From: Voacanga thouarsii
Lineage: Eukaryota > Streptophyta > Magnoliopsida > Gentianales > Apocynaceae
Direction: 5' to 3'
DNA length: 64,000 nt
Assembly: GCA_026120185.1 (NCBI GenBank)
Contig: JANUWF010001215.1
Location: forward strand, 178,068-242,067
The position numbers and the translations under genes are program-made. The notes under the pieces were generated by a model. That model had not been told where the DNA came from and ran no database searches. It saw nothing but the letters and a program-made list of their open reading frames with translations. Positions within the stretch are counted from its first letter, which is position 1; each line of letters opens with the position of its first letter. Positions 22,764 through 34,482 of this stretch are shown here, in pieces.

Positions 22764-24494
22764 TGTTAGTGCTATGCTCTAGAGGCAATCACTTGTAAAT
22801 TATGTATGACACATTTGTTTTATAATAAAAGTCATTATTTATCTTTCAATTTATTTTCTTTACTTTCATGTAAAATAACTGTTAGATAAAGTCCCTAGTA
22901 AACACTGAGTTAAGAAAATCATGATGTGAGATTTCTACTACACTGTATAGTGTTAGTACTTTAATAGTCCATAGTTATAGTATCAATAAGATAGGACATC
23001 ATTAGTGTGTTAAGACTACCATGTGTTAGACTTCCTAATCTGATTGCATAGTGGTTCTCATATCCATGAGTATTCAGATACTTAAAGTTAACACGTGGAT
23101 GCTTGTTAATAGAACAAGTACATTAGATGATCTGACTATGAGATAATCATATGGATAACTATGTAATGCCAGAGATAGAATCTCTTTATAGCAAACGTGT
23201 AAGTATCATTAGACTTGAGATCTCCAAGGTACTTTGTTTGCTTAGTAATGTACTTTGATTCTAATCTCTGGAGCCAAATCAAGGGCCACCTATGAGATAG
23301 ATATTAGGTACAATATGAGGTAAATGAAAGTAGTTGAGAGGGGTCAATAAAGGATTCACCACTCTTAATAGTAGGGACGAATATCTCACAGCCACTTATT
23401 GGAATTACTACTCGTGAAATCTTGGCCAAGGTTATTGTGTATTGGAAATAGTTTCAATTGATACACATGTAGAGTAGTGGATTCCTAGTACAAGTACTCA
23501 TATATTCGGGCTAGAATTAATACTTATTCTGGAGGGAGTTAGCACTAATTATGTACTCTAATCCGAATGAGATATCGTATAGTAAATGGAGTTTATTGCA
23601 TTGTTGTTTGTTATTGAAGGGTTTATGTCAAGCCACTAGACTTCCTGGACTCTTGGAGGATCAGGATATGTTACTAGATACCACTGCTGAATATGGGTTT
23701 ATTAATTGATGAACTAATAAACCAATCCTATTCAGAATTAATAGATTAATTCTAAAATTTTTAAGGATTATTAATCTCAAAGACGTTTGTATTAATTCAT
23801 ATTCGCTACCAATAGACTGGGAAACCTAATAGGGCACACACAATGGAGGATTATGTGCTCAAGATATTATATGATTACATTGTGGGGTTAATCATCAGAA
23901 GTAGAAGTTATTTGGGCTAAATTATAATTAGTTATAATTTTTTGGCCAAATTGTAATTATGAGAACTTAAAGGTTCCAATTACAATTTAATGAATTCTAA
24001 TTTAATTAGAATTCATAGAGGTTGTTCTGGCGTGAAGTTCAGGGATTCTTCCTCAGAACGTGCGGTGATTGTTTTATCTTTTTAAGATACACAGAAAGAA
24101 AATTTTAGTTCTCTTTGGGGAAAAAGAAAAACCTCAAGAAAACTCTCTCTTCTTCAGTTCTCTAGTTTTACCCTAGCCACCGTCACTCTCTGCTAGCAAA
24201 GAGATGGTGTTTGGTTTCTTGAGTATCCTTGTGTGGATTACTGTTAGAGTCAATCTCACGCTGAGATTGAAGAGGTAAGACAAATGGTTAAACACCCAGT
24301 TGCTGTTTGATTGAGAGGCTTGCTGTATTGCACCTCAGCTTGTCAGTTGGAAGAAAATTTTGAATATCAGAGACATCTGACAAAAGTATCTTCCTTGTTT
24401 TGATCCGTCTTTTTACACATACATGTGGTCCTTTGCATAGAATCCTTATATTCCAGTGTGTAATGCATATATGATGCACATATGGATTCTAACA
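22764..24494 (+). repeat. 5' LTR of copia-1
   Basis: Starts TGTTAG and ends CTAACA (perfect 6-bp inverted ends), 1731 bp. It aligns with 19473-21213 and with the copia-3 LTR. The five bases before it are TTAAC. Confidence 0.9.
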
Positions 24495-24495
24495 G

Positions 24496-24508
24496 TGGTA
24501 TCAGAGCC
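24496..24508 (+). promoter_or_regulatory. Primer binding site of copia-1
   Basis: TGGTATCAGAGCC, a perfect match to the initiator tRNA-Met site, one base after the LTR. Confidence 0.95.
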
Positions 24509-26718
24509 TCTTGTATATGATTTATGGTTATTTATTCACCATGAAAGTTTTTTTTTATGTTTTTCTCTATTTTCCGTTTCATGATACAATCATGTTTTTA
24601 GAAAAACTATTTTATGTTGGTTTTGCTATGAAATTGTTTGAATCGTGCTTCTGGGTTTGTGAAAACCATTTTCACAATGATTATAGAAATTGTTTCTATG
24701 TGTTTTTTGGGTTCAAAGAAATCATTTCAGCATGTCATGGGTGTTTTGTAAGTGGTCTCTGTTTGCATGAAGTTAAAAGTTTTTTTGCTGAACCACTTGT
24801 AGTGTTGATTTTAAGGTAATGGTGATCACAACTTGTTGTTTAATATGGATTAACAAAGAGTCAAATCAAAACTGGAAACATCAATTAGAATTCACAGTTT
24901 TTTCATTGAAGCTTTTTTTTTTTTTTTTTTTATACCTAGAATTCGTTTCTAGAAGACGATGAATAGGAAAAAAATTGTTTTTTTTTTTTTTTTGTTGCCC
25001 AAGCCATGGCTCACTGGAGATAAGCTACAGCTTGAGGCACAATTAGCTCCAAGCCGCTGCTTGGAGCCACGGCTTGCTCAAGCTATGCCGCCTGAGCAAA
25101 GAGCCATCGTTCATAATGGCCAGGTGAGTTTTTGTCATTTTGTTGGCTATATATAAAAATAAAAAAAATTCTTTTCCTGTCCATTTCGGCTATTTTGTTC
25201 ATTGGCCCCACAAAAGTATATTTTTTTCTTTTTTCTCTTGCACCAGCTTTCTTGATTTTTCATTTTGGGTCTAGCCGAGAATAAATTCCAAAATTGGCTT
25301 CAAAAATTAATTATCTAAAATAGTGATTTGAGATATGTAAAAATAAATTTTTTTTATTAATTCTCGATTTTGAGAATTAAATCAAATTATGATTAGTTTT
25401 TATTTGGGACCCATGATTTGGGATAAAATTATAGTTTAGAAATTAATATATTTTCTAAAATATTGATTTTAGATTATATATTATTATTTAATTCCAAAAA
25501 TATTATTTTAGCAATTGATAAATTTTCTAAAATATTGATTTTAGATTTTATCCTAATTAAATTTGTAAATTTTGATTTTAGAAATTAAATCTAAAATATT
25601 AATTTTAGATTTTATCTTAATTTAATTTCTATAATTTGTTTTTAGAAATGAAATCTATATTAGTTTTATTTTTCCAAAATAGAGATTTTGGAATAATAAA
25701 AGTATATGTTTAAATTTTTGTTTAAGCATAATCAATGGCATGGTGGATGGTTATGGACTAAAACCGAATTATTTATGTTCATGCATTTTTTGTAGTTTTA
25801 GTTTATATTAAATAGGACCTGTGAGTCCTACATTCTCTAAAATTCTTGTGTAATTCTCTTCTCATCTAACTGCCCTCAAATGTAACTCGAGGTTTCTCTA
25901 TCTGGGAAAATCATGTAATTAGATTACATATATTAGATAAGAATAGAATTATTTTAAATTTCGGAGATGGCGAACAAAACAAGGCGAGAGAGTAAGACCT
26001 TCTACTTAAATCATGTATGAACACATAGGGTAAACTATATTAATTTCCATCGTGGCTCGAGGAAATTAATTTAGAAAAGTCCATAACCATACCACGTAAT
26101 CGATTTATTACCATGATTTTCAATTTATGTGATTTATTGATAATTTTATGCATGTCATTTGATAAAATCACTAAAAGGAATAAATCCCTCAATTAATATT
26201 AAACCTAATTCCTTCCTTTAATATAGTAAGAACGAGAGTTTTTTTCGAAACTAGGTTGTTAGGCTAACCTAAGCCTACTTGACAACGGGCATGTTCAAGC
26301 TATGGTATTAAATTCCTGATTAATGGGTCGAGATTAACTAAATTACTTATCCCGACTGGGCAAACTTAAGTATAAAGAAATTTAGAGGAAATATTAGGAT
26401 AGCCCAAAAGGCCTTAAGATTAAAAGATGTTAATCACCTAATGATCCGGTAATTACATACGATGTAATTGGTATTGGATACCTACCATTGAACTTAAGGG
26501 TGGCTTGTTGGGTAAACCCAAGATTATTCTTGAGAAATTTGGATATCGGTCCACTAGGAAAGCTTTCAATGGGCTTTCCTGAATTAATAGTGGGGGCTAT
26601 TGGTTTCAGTAAAATAGTAGAATAATAATGCGATTAATTAAAGACCTAATTATTTGCATTACATGCGCATATACAGTTAGCTAATCTTCTTTATCTTTAC
26701 ATCTAGGTCACGAGCATC
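24509..26718 (+). mobile_element. Long untranslated leader of copia-1
   Basis: About 2.2 kb between PBS and gag without a credible gene. It holds T-runs (24907-24930 and 24979-24993), a GC-rich hairpin cluster at 25002-25099, and an AT-rich part (25300-25720). Blocks such as CATGGTGGATGGTTATGGAC and AGCCTACTTGACA are shared with the copia-3 leader. Open frames at 24511-24819 and 24959-25156 are not conserved in copia-3. Confidence 0.7.
25002..25099 (+). other. Hairpin cluster in the copia-1 leader
   Basis: Three self-complementary units in 98 bases: the perfect palindrome AGCCATGGCT (25002-25011); a 9-bp perfect stem GCTCCAAGC with loop CGCT (25046-25067); and a 7-bp stem TTGCTCA/TGAGCAA with a 12-base loop (25074-25099). 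The position after the PBS would suit an RNA dimerisation or packaging signal, which is inference. Confidence 0.55.
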
Positions 26719-27615
26719 ATGTCAACCAACCTAAACTTTTGTAGCATCTTGGAGACCAACAAATCAACTGAATCGAACTATATTGACTGGTATAGAAACT
26801 TGAGAATTGTTCTCAAGTTGGAATAGTTGCTTTACGTGCTAGATGCTCCTATTTTGCCACCACCATCTCAAGATACTCATACTAATGAGCATGTTATCCA
26901 CAAGAAGCACAAGGAGGACGGTAACACAACATCTTGTTTCATGTTGGCATCAATGACTCCGGAACTACAAAAACAGCACGAGCATATGGTGCTCATTTGA
27001 TGATTCTCCATCTTCGAGAGCTGTTTGACGACCAAGCCAGAATAGAGAGATATGAGATCTCGAAGCAACTGTTCTATTGTAAAATGGCGAAGGTGCTTTT
27101 GTGGCTACATATGGGCTAAAGATGTTGGAGTTGATTGAGAAGTTTGGATCTATTGGATTCGTTATGGACCATGAATTAAGTGTTGACTTAATTCTACAAT
27201 CTTTACTTAATAGTTTTTCACAATTTGTGAATAACTATCAGATGAACAAGATTGAGTCCACTATTCTTGAGTTGATTAATATTCTCAAGATTGCGGAGTC
27301 CTCTATGAAGAAGGATTCCAATGCGGTCTTCACGGTAGAATCTTCTTCTTCCAAGAAAAAAGTTTAAAGGAAGAAGAAGAAAGCTTCTACTAAACCCAAT
27401 GGTGGTGTGAAGAAGAAGGACACAGCCATCAAGGGCCCATAACATCACTGTGGCAAGATGGGCCATTCAAGATACAACTGCAAGGCCTACTTGGAGACTG
27501 TGAAGGAAAAGAAAGAGAAGGAGAAGCTTGCGGGCACTTCTACTTCTATTCCTAGTATGTTTATGATTGAGATAAATACTACCTTTAGAAAATGATTTAT
27601 GAGTATTAGAAACCG
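26719..27615 (+). pseudogene. gag: Copia-1 gag, degenerate, cut by element C
   Basis: Starts ATG-TCA-ACC (MSTNLNFCSILETNKS), then NYIDWYRNLRIVLK, closely matching the copia-3 gag at 54831. This is the UBN2-type capsid of copia elements. An in-frame TAG stops it at about 26825 and further frame changes follow. The zinc knuckle near 27440-27480 has lost its first cysteine, now a stop (TAA where copia-3 has TGT), leaving HHCGKMGHSRYNC. A lysine-rich basic region precedes it. Element C enters just after the sequence matching the start of protease (MSIRN, where copia-3 has WVLDIS). Confidence 0.85.
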
Positions 27616-29740
27616 TGTAACACTCCACCTTCTTACTTCCCATTTGCTACTACTTGTAATAGGATGAGAATTTATATCAACGGCTAGAACAAAAGTTGAT
27701 CGGTATAATGAGACGAATACTTTGGTAAAATAAATTTTTGTCGGGACTTGGTCTATAATTATTGGATTTGTTCTACTCGTACCCTAAATTTTTGGAAGGC
27801 TATGAAGATCAACAAAATAAGAATTTTAAGGTACTCTAGAAAGAGAAATTGAGCAGTACAATGAGACGCACATTTTGGTGCAAAACGTGCTACACGGGGT
27901 ATCGAGCGCATTTTCGTCATTTTGACCACATTTGTGACTTCGATGGAAAATTTGACCAAGTAGAGAGGGAATTGAAGAATTTAAATGTTACTAATGGATT
28001 CAGTGGAATTTTTGGAGTTGGATAGTGAAATAAAATATTTTTTCATTACAGACCCGATTTTGGTCATTTCTAAAGAAAATAGAAAATTATGGTTGGAAAT
28101 GGGACGTGTGGCTTCTTATGATTTGTAGATGAAAATAAGTGTCGTTTAGTGATTGGCTAATGAAGACAAGTGCTTTTGTTAGATTGGTTAATGAGGTCAA
28201 GTGTTTCTCTTTGATTGGTTGTGATAAGTTGAGATAATTTAGAGGGCCCACAAGAAATAAATAACAATGGCCCGCAAGCATGAAGAGTTTGACCAAGTTG
28301 GACCACCTTTTTTACCTCATTTGACCAAGCTTAATAAAGCTAATCTTGATTTGAGTAAGTTAATCATGGTTGATTATGCATGGCCATGCAAGATTAGAAA
28401 ATATCTATTAATTCTTGAGAATTCTAGGAATTTCTACACTTTATCACCATATGGACCAAAGAAAACTCACCAAGTGTTGATTCTATGAATGGTTACAAGA
28501 ACATTCACCCATGAACTTTCTAAAGAATTCCATAGAACTCTTGAATATTCCAAAGAACACCTAAGTAGCTAAGTGGACCAATCAAGGGCTTCCAAATGTT
28601 AAGGCCATTTAATGCACCGTTGACTTGAAGACCATATTCCTCTACATATAGGCCATGGATGCCTAAAATGGCTTTAGATAGCCAGAATTTCGGAGCAAAC
28701 AAGAGAGAAAAAAGAGAAGAGAAAAGAAAAAGAAATAGAGAAGAAAGAGAGAGAGAAATCGGAAATAGAGAGGAGAGAAAAAGAGAGAGAAAAGCAAGAA
28801 GATGTTGGACTGTTCAGCCTCCAAACGCAGAAAAGAAAAGGTAAAGATCTACCTTACTTGAATTAAAGTTATTATATAAAGCATAGAGATCATTTTGGTA
28901 TATATATTGTGAGAAGTTTATGTGTGAATTATGGAAACTAGTTAGGTGAAGTTGTGTGAAAGCTGTCCTTGTGTGCAGAAAATTCTGGGAGGTTTTATGT
29001 TCAGTAAATCTGTAAAGTTTCTGGATTTGAACAAATCAGTAATATATCTTTGTAGCTAAGGATCATAGAGACATTTTAGAATAAGTTTGAGGTTAATCGG
29101 ATTTACGGATCAAAAGTTATGGTTAAAATAGTAAAAGGTGCCAAATCAGTAACGGGATTTTACTACTGGATCTTTGTGTTCAAAACTGAACAAAATGGAC
29201 AATAGAATTTGTACTCCATGAATTGGAAATTGTAAAGGATTGTCTTAAGGATATTTTAAAATTTGTTTGACATCATTTGGATTTGTGGATTAAAAGTTAT
29301 GGGTAAAACAAGTTAGGGTGTCAGATTGGAAAATTGCAGAATGTTAAGGAAAGAATGAATAGTGAAACCAAGTCAAAACTACTGAGGCTGTTTTTGCCCG
29401 GTACCGTGATACTGGAAGCAGAACACTAAAAACAGCCTATACAGAATTAAATTTAAAAGTCTTATGGTCATTTTGGTATATCATGGAGCCAAATCAGAGC
29501 TGTAAATTGAAAGTTATGTGTAAAACAAAATGGTGTGTCAAACCAGTGAAATTCAAAAAAGTAGTCCGAAAATGAATGGACTTAAGGGGGACTACTTATG
29601 TGATTTTGGATAAATTAATTGAGGAAACATGAAGTGAATCCCTTTTTTTTTAAGGGAGGAAGGATGTGGAAAAAAGGAAATGAAAGAATTGATCAAACGA
29701 CGGAAAAACGATGCAAACGAAAGTTAAACGTTTTCCTTGA

Positions 29741-29856
29741 CCGATGGCTAACCATCGGCCTCGTCGGCTAACCATCGGCCCCATTGGCTAAACGATGGTT
29801 GAACGTCGGCTAACCGTCGGGCATGTCGGCCAGACGTCAACTACCCATCGGCTCTT
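29741..29856 (+). repeat. Hairpin/inverted-repeat cluster in the C LTR
   Basis: CCGATGG-CTAA-CCATCGG forms a perfect 7-bp stem (29741-29758). It is followed by variants of the same unit (GTCGGCTAACCATCGG, CCATTGGCTAAACGATGG, CGTCGGCTAACCGTCGG). The 3' LTR copy (41904-41983) lacks one 20-bp unit. Confidence 0.75.
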
Positions 29857-30568
29857 TTTTGGCCAAACACGAATTGACTCGAAAACGATGTTTGATGTAG
29901 GTTTAGCAATAAACGGTCAACGGAACATCGAAAACGGTAGAAACGAAGGTTAAACGACCATGAACAGAAATGATTGCTTAAGACACGAGATGAGTCCCAT
30001 GGATTTCTAAAACTCTTTCAAAAGTTAGTGTGCTTTATTTTTCCATGAAATGCTATATTATATACCGTTTGGGACATTTTATGAAAATATGTTTGGAAAC
30101 ATTGAATTTAATCCTCTTTTGGAATTAGAATTCTAGATTTCTTTAAATGAGCTCTTTTTTGGAATTGGGTATTTGGAAAATGTTCCAAATGTCCTTATTG
30201 GAACATTTTATGAAAACCTTTGGAACTCGGGTATTCGGTAAATGATCAAAATATCTTTATTAGAACTCTTGTGAATATTTCTCAAATCGGGTAAGGGTAA
30301 AATGACCCGAATAGCCTCAGAAAGCCTTTTGGAAATTGGATATTGGTAAAATGACCTGAATACCCTTGGAAATGAATTTTGTGATCGGGTACGGAGAAAA
30401 TGACCCAGTTACTCTTAGAAACATGCTTTGATATGTAAATCGAACCCTTTAACTAGTTTCATCATCATTTTGGAAAAATGTTGTTTTGCCCTAAAAACTG
30501 TTTTGATATGAAAATTCTGTGAGATCAGATAACCCTCTGGCCTGATCATTCAGACGGAGTTGGTGACG

Positions 30569-30580
30569 TTGAGTACTCAA
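30569..30580. other. TTGAGTACTCAA palindrome, element C 5' LTR
   Basis: Exact palindrome about 862 bp before the LTR 3' terminus. The 3' LTR has a one-base variant at 43791-43802. Confidence 0.6.
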
Positions 30581-31444
30581 CAAGGACTTTGATCTTTGTA
30601 CTAGCCCCATGTTAGAGATAGACGACCCCAAGTAACCTGATCAGTTCTAGGGATTGTCTTTCTCCAAACAGAGCGATAGGACAATAAGATGAGTCATCCT
30701 GGCTAGCCGTTTAGAGCCTGGCAATTGCCTATTGATTATGATAGTGGATTGTTCACATGATACCGGGCGGGTACACTCGGTGTGTTCAGCCCCTTGCCAC
30801 CTCAATGGTGATTGATGTCAGGATTGGGACCCCAGACTTTTGGTGGCAAGTAAAAGATCCCTAAGTGCAAGGCGAGGTACATTTGTATGCTGCTCACCGT
30901 TCCGGCATGACACGGGTGACGTGCTGTAAGGCGCAATCTCTGGCACAAGGGATCGTATAGCCAAAGGTAAGGACTGCGGGACTTGTATACAGGCCGACCT
31001 TCTGTTAGAGAAGTGCCTGTGATTGGAAAAAAATGGGGCAATGATTTGAAAGTTGAAACACCATTTTCCAAAAAATTATTGAGTTCTGAATACACTGTTC
31101 ATTAAAGAGTTTTGGATTCATTTCTAATGAACAAATGATAGGCTATTTCACAAAATTTTTGTGTACTCTGCTTCTTTAATAAAACATTAGCACACACGGG
31201 ACTCACTGAGTGATTTTTCACTCACACGTGTCTTTTATCTTACCTTTTTGTAGGATTCAGAGTTGGAATGACCTACAGAGAGAGGAAGATACCACAGTAA
31301 CAGCATAATAGGTCCAAACGTTTCCCTTTTGGATAATACTCTGTTAGATTTTTCGTTATAAAGACCCCTTGTCTGGGTAACTGGATGGGGCGACACCCGG
31401 TGTTGATATGCTTCTGCTGTTGCCTTTAGTTAGGGTGTTACAAT

Positions 31445-31457
31445 TGGTATCAGAGCC
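31445..31457 (+). promoter_or_regulatory. Primer binding site of element C
   Basis: TGGTATCAGAGCC, a perfect initiator tRNA-Met site two bases after the LTR. Confidence 0.95.
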
Positions 31458-31642
31458 TAGTTTCATAGAACTATGGTATCGTCATAGGGATTGATAGAAC
31501 TCTTTCATTGTGAGGTATGATGAATAAGGATGATAAGGGCAAGTGCCCAATAGATGAGTATAGCGATGATGGGTAGAAAAAATAGGTTAGCACTCGGGTG
31601 TGAAAATATTTTGAAAGGATTAAGATTATCCCCCGAGCAGGT

Positions 31643-32056
31643 GTGCCAGGACACTTCACTTGGACAAGATCCGACCCTGGCCGCCATCATACACCTTATT
31701 TCACTGAAAGCACATTTGACCTCATAGTATCTATCACTACCTTATTTGTGCGAGACCTAAGTCTGGAAAGGACACCTAATCCCGAGAGGACATCGTCACC
31801 ACATAAAGAAATGGATGGTGATTTTAATGAAATTGATGGCGATATTGAATCACGCCATCAAGATAGTGATGAAGAGGATAGTGTCCCCGATGGTGTAGTA
31901 TTGTATGAGGATAATGAGAAGGAATTTGGCGGGGATACTCTGGGAATATTAGAAGGCGAGATGTTATGTTTTAAGGATGTTGAGATAGGAAGAGATCAGG
32001 AGGTACCCGAGATGAAGGTACCTGTGGTCGAAGAGTTCAGGAAAAATTGGAAATAG
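31643..32056 (+). pseudogene. Acidic leader frame of element C
   Basis: A 137-codon open frame between PBS and the gag remnant. From about residue 55 it is strongly acidic (EMDGDFNEIDGD, DSDEEDSVPDG). Hydrophobic cores sit beside acidic residues (VVLYEDNE, VPVVEEF). It occupies the same slot as the element A leader ORF, but I see no direct sequence similarity. The first 50 residues may not be coding in the ancestor. It may be a remnant of a leader protein, of the gag N-terminus, or chance. Confidence 0.35.
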
Positions 32057-32400
32057 ACTCAGACATATTGGTTTGGTTACACCCTAATGCAGAGAAATGT
32101 GAATGATTCAATACAGCTGGATCCTATACAACTCCAACTAATTTAGAACCAAAGAGAATATTGGCATAAATGAGGAGATGAGTAGGAGAAATCGAAGTGA
32201 ATTTTAGGGTATAAGTCAGAAAAGATTTAGAAGACCCCGATGGTAGAAGAAAGGAAAGATGCAGAGGAAGGGAGACCCAAGGGGAGGACGACATTCTTTT
32301 AGATGTATTAACTGTAGGAATGAAGGGAATAAGAGTTTTAATTACCCTCACCTCCAAAGGATAGGATGATAAAGTCAACCAGGAAGAAATAATCAGGGAC
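32057..32400 (+). pseudogene. gag: Element C gag remnant (zinc knuckle end only)
   Basis: Only the end of gag is recognisable: a basic stretch and then RCINCRNEGNKSFNYP at about 32300-32347. This is a CCHC zinc knuckle with H changed to N and the last C to Y. The capsid domain expected before it is absent, so most of gag has been deleted. Confidence 0.6.
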
Positions 32401-32933
32401 AGGGGTCAGGACTAGAAAGAGAGAACCTAGACAGGCTTCTACTCCTATAGCCGAATCTGCTAAACCAAGTAAATGCTCTGAGTGATTGTATCAAAGAAGG
32501 TGGATGATTATGTCATACTAGTGAAAGGCACACTCTTTAGCATTAAATCATGATGCTAATGGATTGGTAGATTCTACCCATTCCTTACTGCTAATATATT
32601 TCTTGATGCTATGGAAATAAAAATGAGGAAGAAAATTTCATAAGAAACTCTTGTCAATGCCCCATTGGCAAAATAAATGAATAGTAAGAAAGTGCATGAA
32701 GAATGCAAGATCTTAGTAGGAAGTGAAATTTTGGAGAAGATTTGATATGCCTGCCCATAGAGGACTAAGATGCTATCATGAGCATGGACTGGCTACCCTA
32801 GCATCGTAATCAAGTTGACTGAAAATATAAAGCAATACAATTCTGTCAACCTAGAAACCTGTATTGGAAATTGTAGATGAGACTATGAGGAAAAATAATA
32901 CTTGTACATTGGGACTCAAGGCTCGGAAGATAA
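32401..32933 (+). pseudogene. pol: Element C protease region, degenerate
   Basis: Frames show VKGTLFSI and then NGLVDSTHSLL near 32560-32592. This corresponds to the LVDSGSTHSF active site with two residues missing. The rest is broken. It precedes RT as in other gypsy elements. Confidence 0.55.
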
Positions 32934-33830
32934 TTGGAAATGGTGTACTGGGCCTATGTAATTAATAAGTCAAGAGGGGTTAAGAAACCTAAAGAAATTC
33001 CTATTATAAATGAGTATTTGGATGTTTTTCTAGTAAAATTGAAGGAATTACCACTAAAGAGAGAAGTAGAATTTTCTATTGAGTTAGTGACATTGGCAAA
33101 GCTAATTTCAAGAACTCCTTATTGGATAGTACCTACAAAATTGCACGAGTTTAAGAAATAAGTAAAGGAATTAATGGAGCCAGAATTCTATTGGCTAGTA
33201 CTCCACTTTGGGGAGTACTCATCTTGTTTGTTAGAAAGAAAGTTGAGTTACCACGGATGTATATAGATTTATGAGGTTAAATGCAGAAAAAAAAGGAATA
33301 AATATCCATTGCCCATGATTGATGAATTGTTCAATCAGTTATGAAGGACAGGATGATTCTCAAAGTTAGACTTAAGGCAAGGATATTATTAAGTTCGGAT
33401 TCGGAAAGAAAATATATTGAAACTGTGTTTAACACGATATGGACTTTTGAGCTTGTAATGATGCCCTTTTGGTATCACTGATGCCTGTTGTTTCATAGAT
33501 CTAACGCTCCGAACATCTCGGCCCAGTTTGTTGCTCGTATTCATAGATGATATTCTAGGGTACTCCAAAGATCCCTAAGATCATGAACAATAATCTTCAA
33601 AAAGTATTAGGAAAGTTAAGGTAGTCCAAACTATATACAAAATTCAGTAAGTGTGAGTCTTAGCTACAAGAAGTAGCATTCTTGGGACATATGATATCCA
33701 AAGTCACGAGTATAGTAGATCCTGAAAAAGTTAAAGTAGTTATGAATTGGAAACTTCTTGACATTCTATCTGAATATGATATTTTCTGAGATTTGCAGGA
33801 TATTATTGGAGATCTACTAAGAAATTTCCT
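32934..33830 (+). pseudogene. pol: Element C reverse transcriptase, degenerate
   Basis: The open part 32934-33161 gives IPIINEYLDVFLVKLKELP, REVEFSIELV and ISRTPYWIVPTKLHEFKK, the N-terminal gypsy RT blocks. Frameshifted continuations show PFGITDACCFID near 33470 and the catalytic FIDDILGYS at 33540-33566 with both aspartates intact. Later blocks (FLGHMISK) are also visible. Several stops and frameshifts make it non-functional. Confidence 0.8.
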
Positions 33831-34170
33831 AAGATAGCTTTACTTGAGTCGACTCACCCAAAAGAAAGTTCCTTATGTTTGGACTAGATAATATGAGGCA
33901 AAATATCAGGAGTTGAGAAAAGGATTAAGCTCTACTCCTGTTTTAACATTACCAATGATGGACAAGCCTTATGAGGAGTACACAAATATGTCAAAGGAAG
34001 GATTGAGAGGACTATTGATGCAGGAAAGAAATGGATAGCTTATATCTTTAAGAAATGAAAACTTCACGAAGAGAATTACATTATACATGATTTAGAGTTA
34101 GTTACTATTATGTTTGCCCTTTTGGAGTAGAGATATTATTTATGTGGAGCTGAGTTAGAAATCTCCACCG
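33831..34170 (+). pseudogene. pol: Element C RNase H, first part
   Basis: Broken frames give HDLELVTIMFALLE and RYYLCGAELEIST, the gypsy RNase H blocks (HDLELAAVVFAL...). The domain is cut at ATCTCCACCG by a family-A solo LTR and resumes at 38089. Confidence 0.7.
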
Positions 34171-34416
34171 TGTGAAGCTCTAACAAAAACCAACCTTAGA
34201 GTAAGGGGGTTGGGATGCATATCATATTTTCTTACATGCATTAATATATTTTTGTATGATTTTATATGCTTTAGATGTGTGATGTGTAGTCTCGATGGCT
34301 TAATTGTGGTTATTGAGTAAGAAGGGCAAAATGGTAATTTTTGCTTGAGGTGAAAATAGGGAGATAGCTTGAGAATTAAACAATGAAATATTTTTGGGAG
34401 AGAAAATAAGAACAAG

Positions 34417-34482
34417 AGTTGTTGTGGTTTAGTGGTTAGAGCTTTAGAATAAATCCTTGAGCTCTTGAGTTCAAATTCCATC
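34417..34482 (+). other. tRNA-like segment in family-A solo LTR 1
   Basis: GTTGTGGTTTAGTGGTTAGAGC (A-box-like) then GAGTTCAAATTCC (B-box-like), about 246 bp from the LTR start. Confidence 0.5.

Larger units (their letters stand above)
27616..31442 (+). repeat. 5' LTR of element C
   Basis: TGTAACACTCC... to ...GGGTGTTACA, 3827 bp. It aligns end to end with 39788-44645 once insertion F is removed. It holds a purine-rich GA-type tract (28690-28800), a CpG-rich hairpin cluster (29741-29856) with AAACGA-like words around it, and ATAAAGACCCCTTGTC near the end. That last block is also in the A and B LTRs. No coding is supported. Confidence 0.92.

Noticed and set aside
24907..24993. T-runs as a reversed LINE or SINE poly(A) tail
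   Set aside because: They lie in the leader of copia-1 right after its PBS, with no LINE coding sequence or target duplication around them.
28659..28844. Arginine/glutamate-rich 61-codon frame
   Set aside because: It comes from a purine-rich GA tract in the C LTR. The other LTR copy gives a different reading.
34417..34482. Functional tRNA gene
   Set aside because: A- and B-box-like blocks are present, but no 7-bp acceptor stem or clean anticodon arm is visible in any of the four copies.
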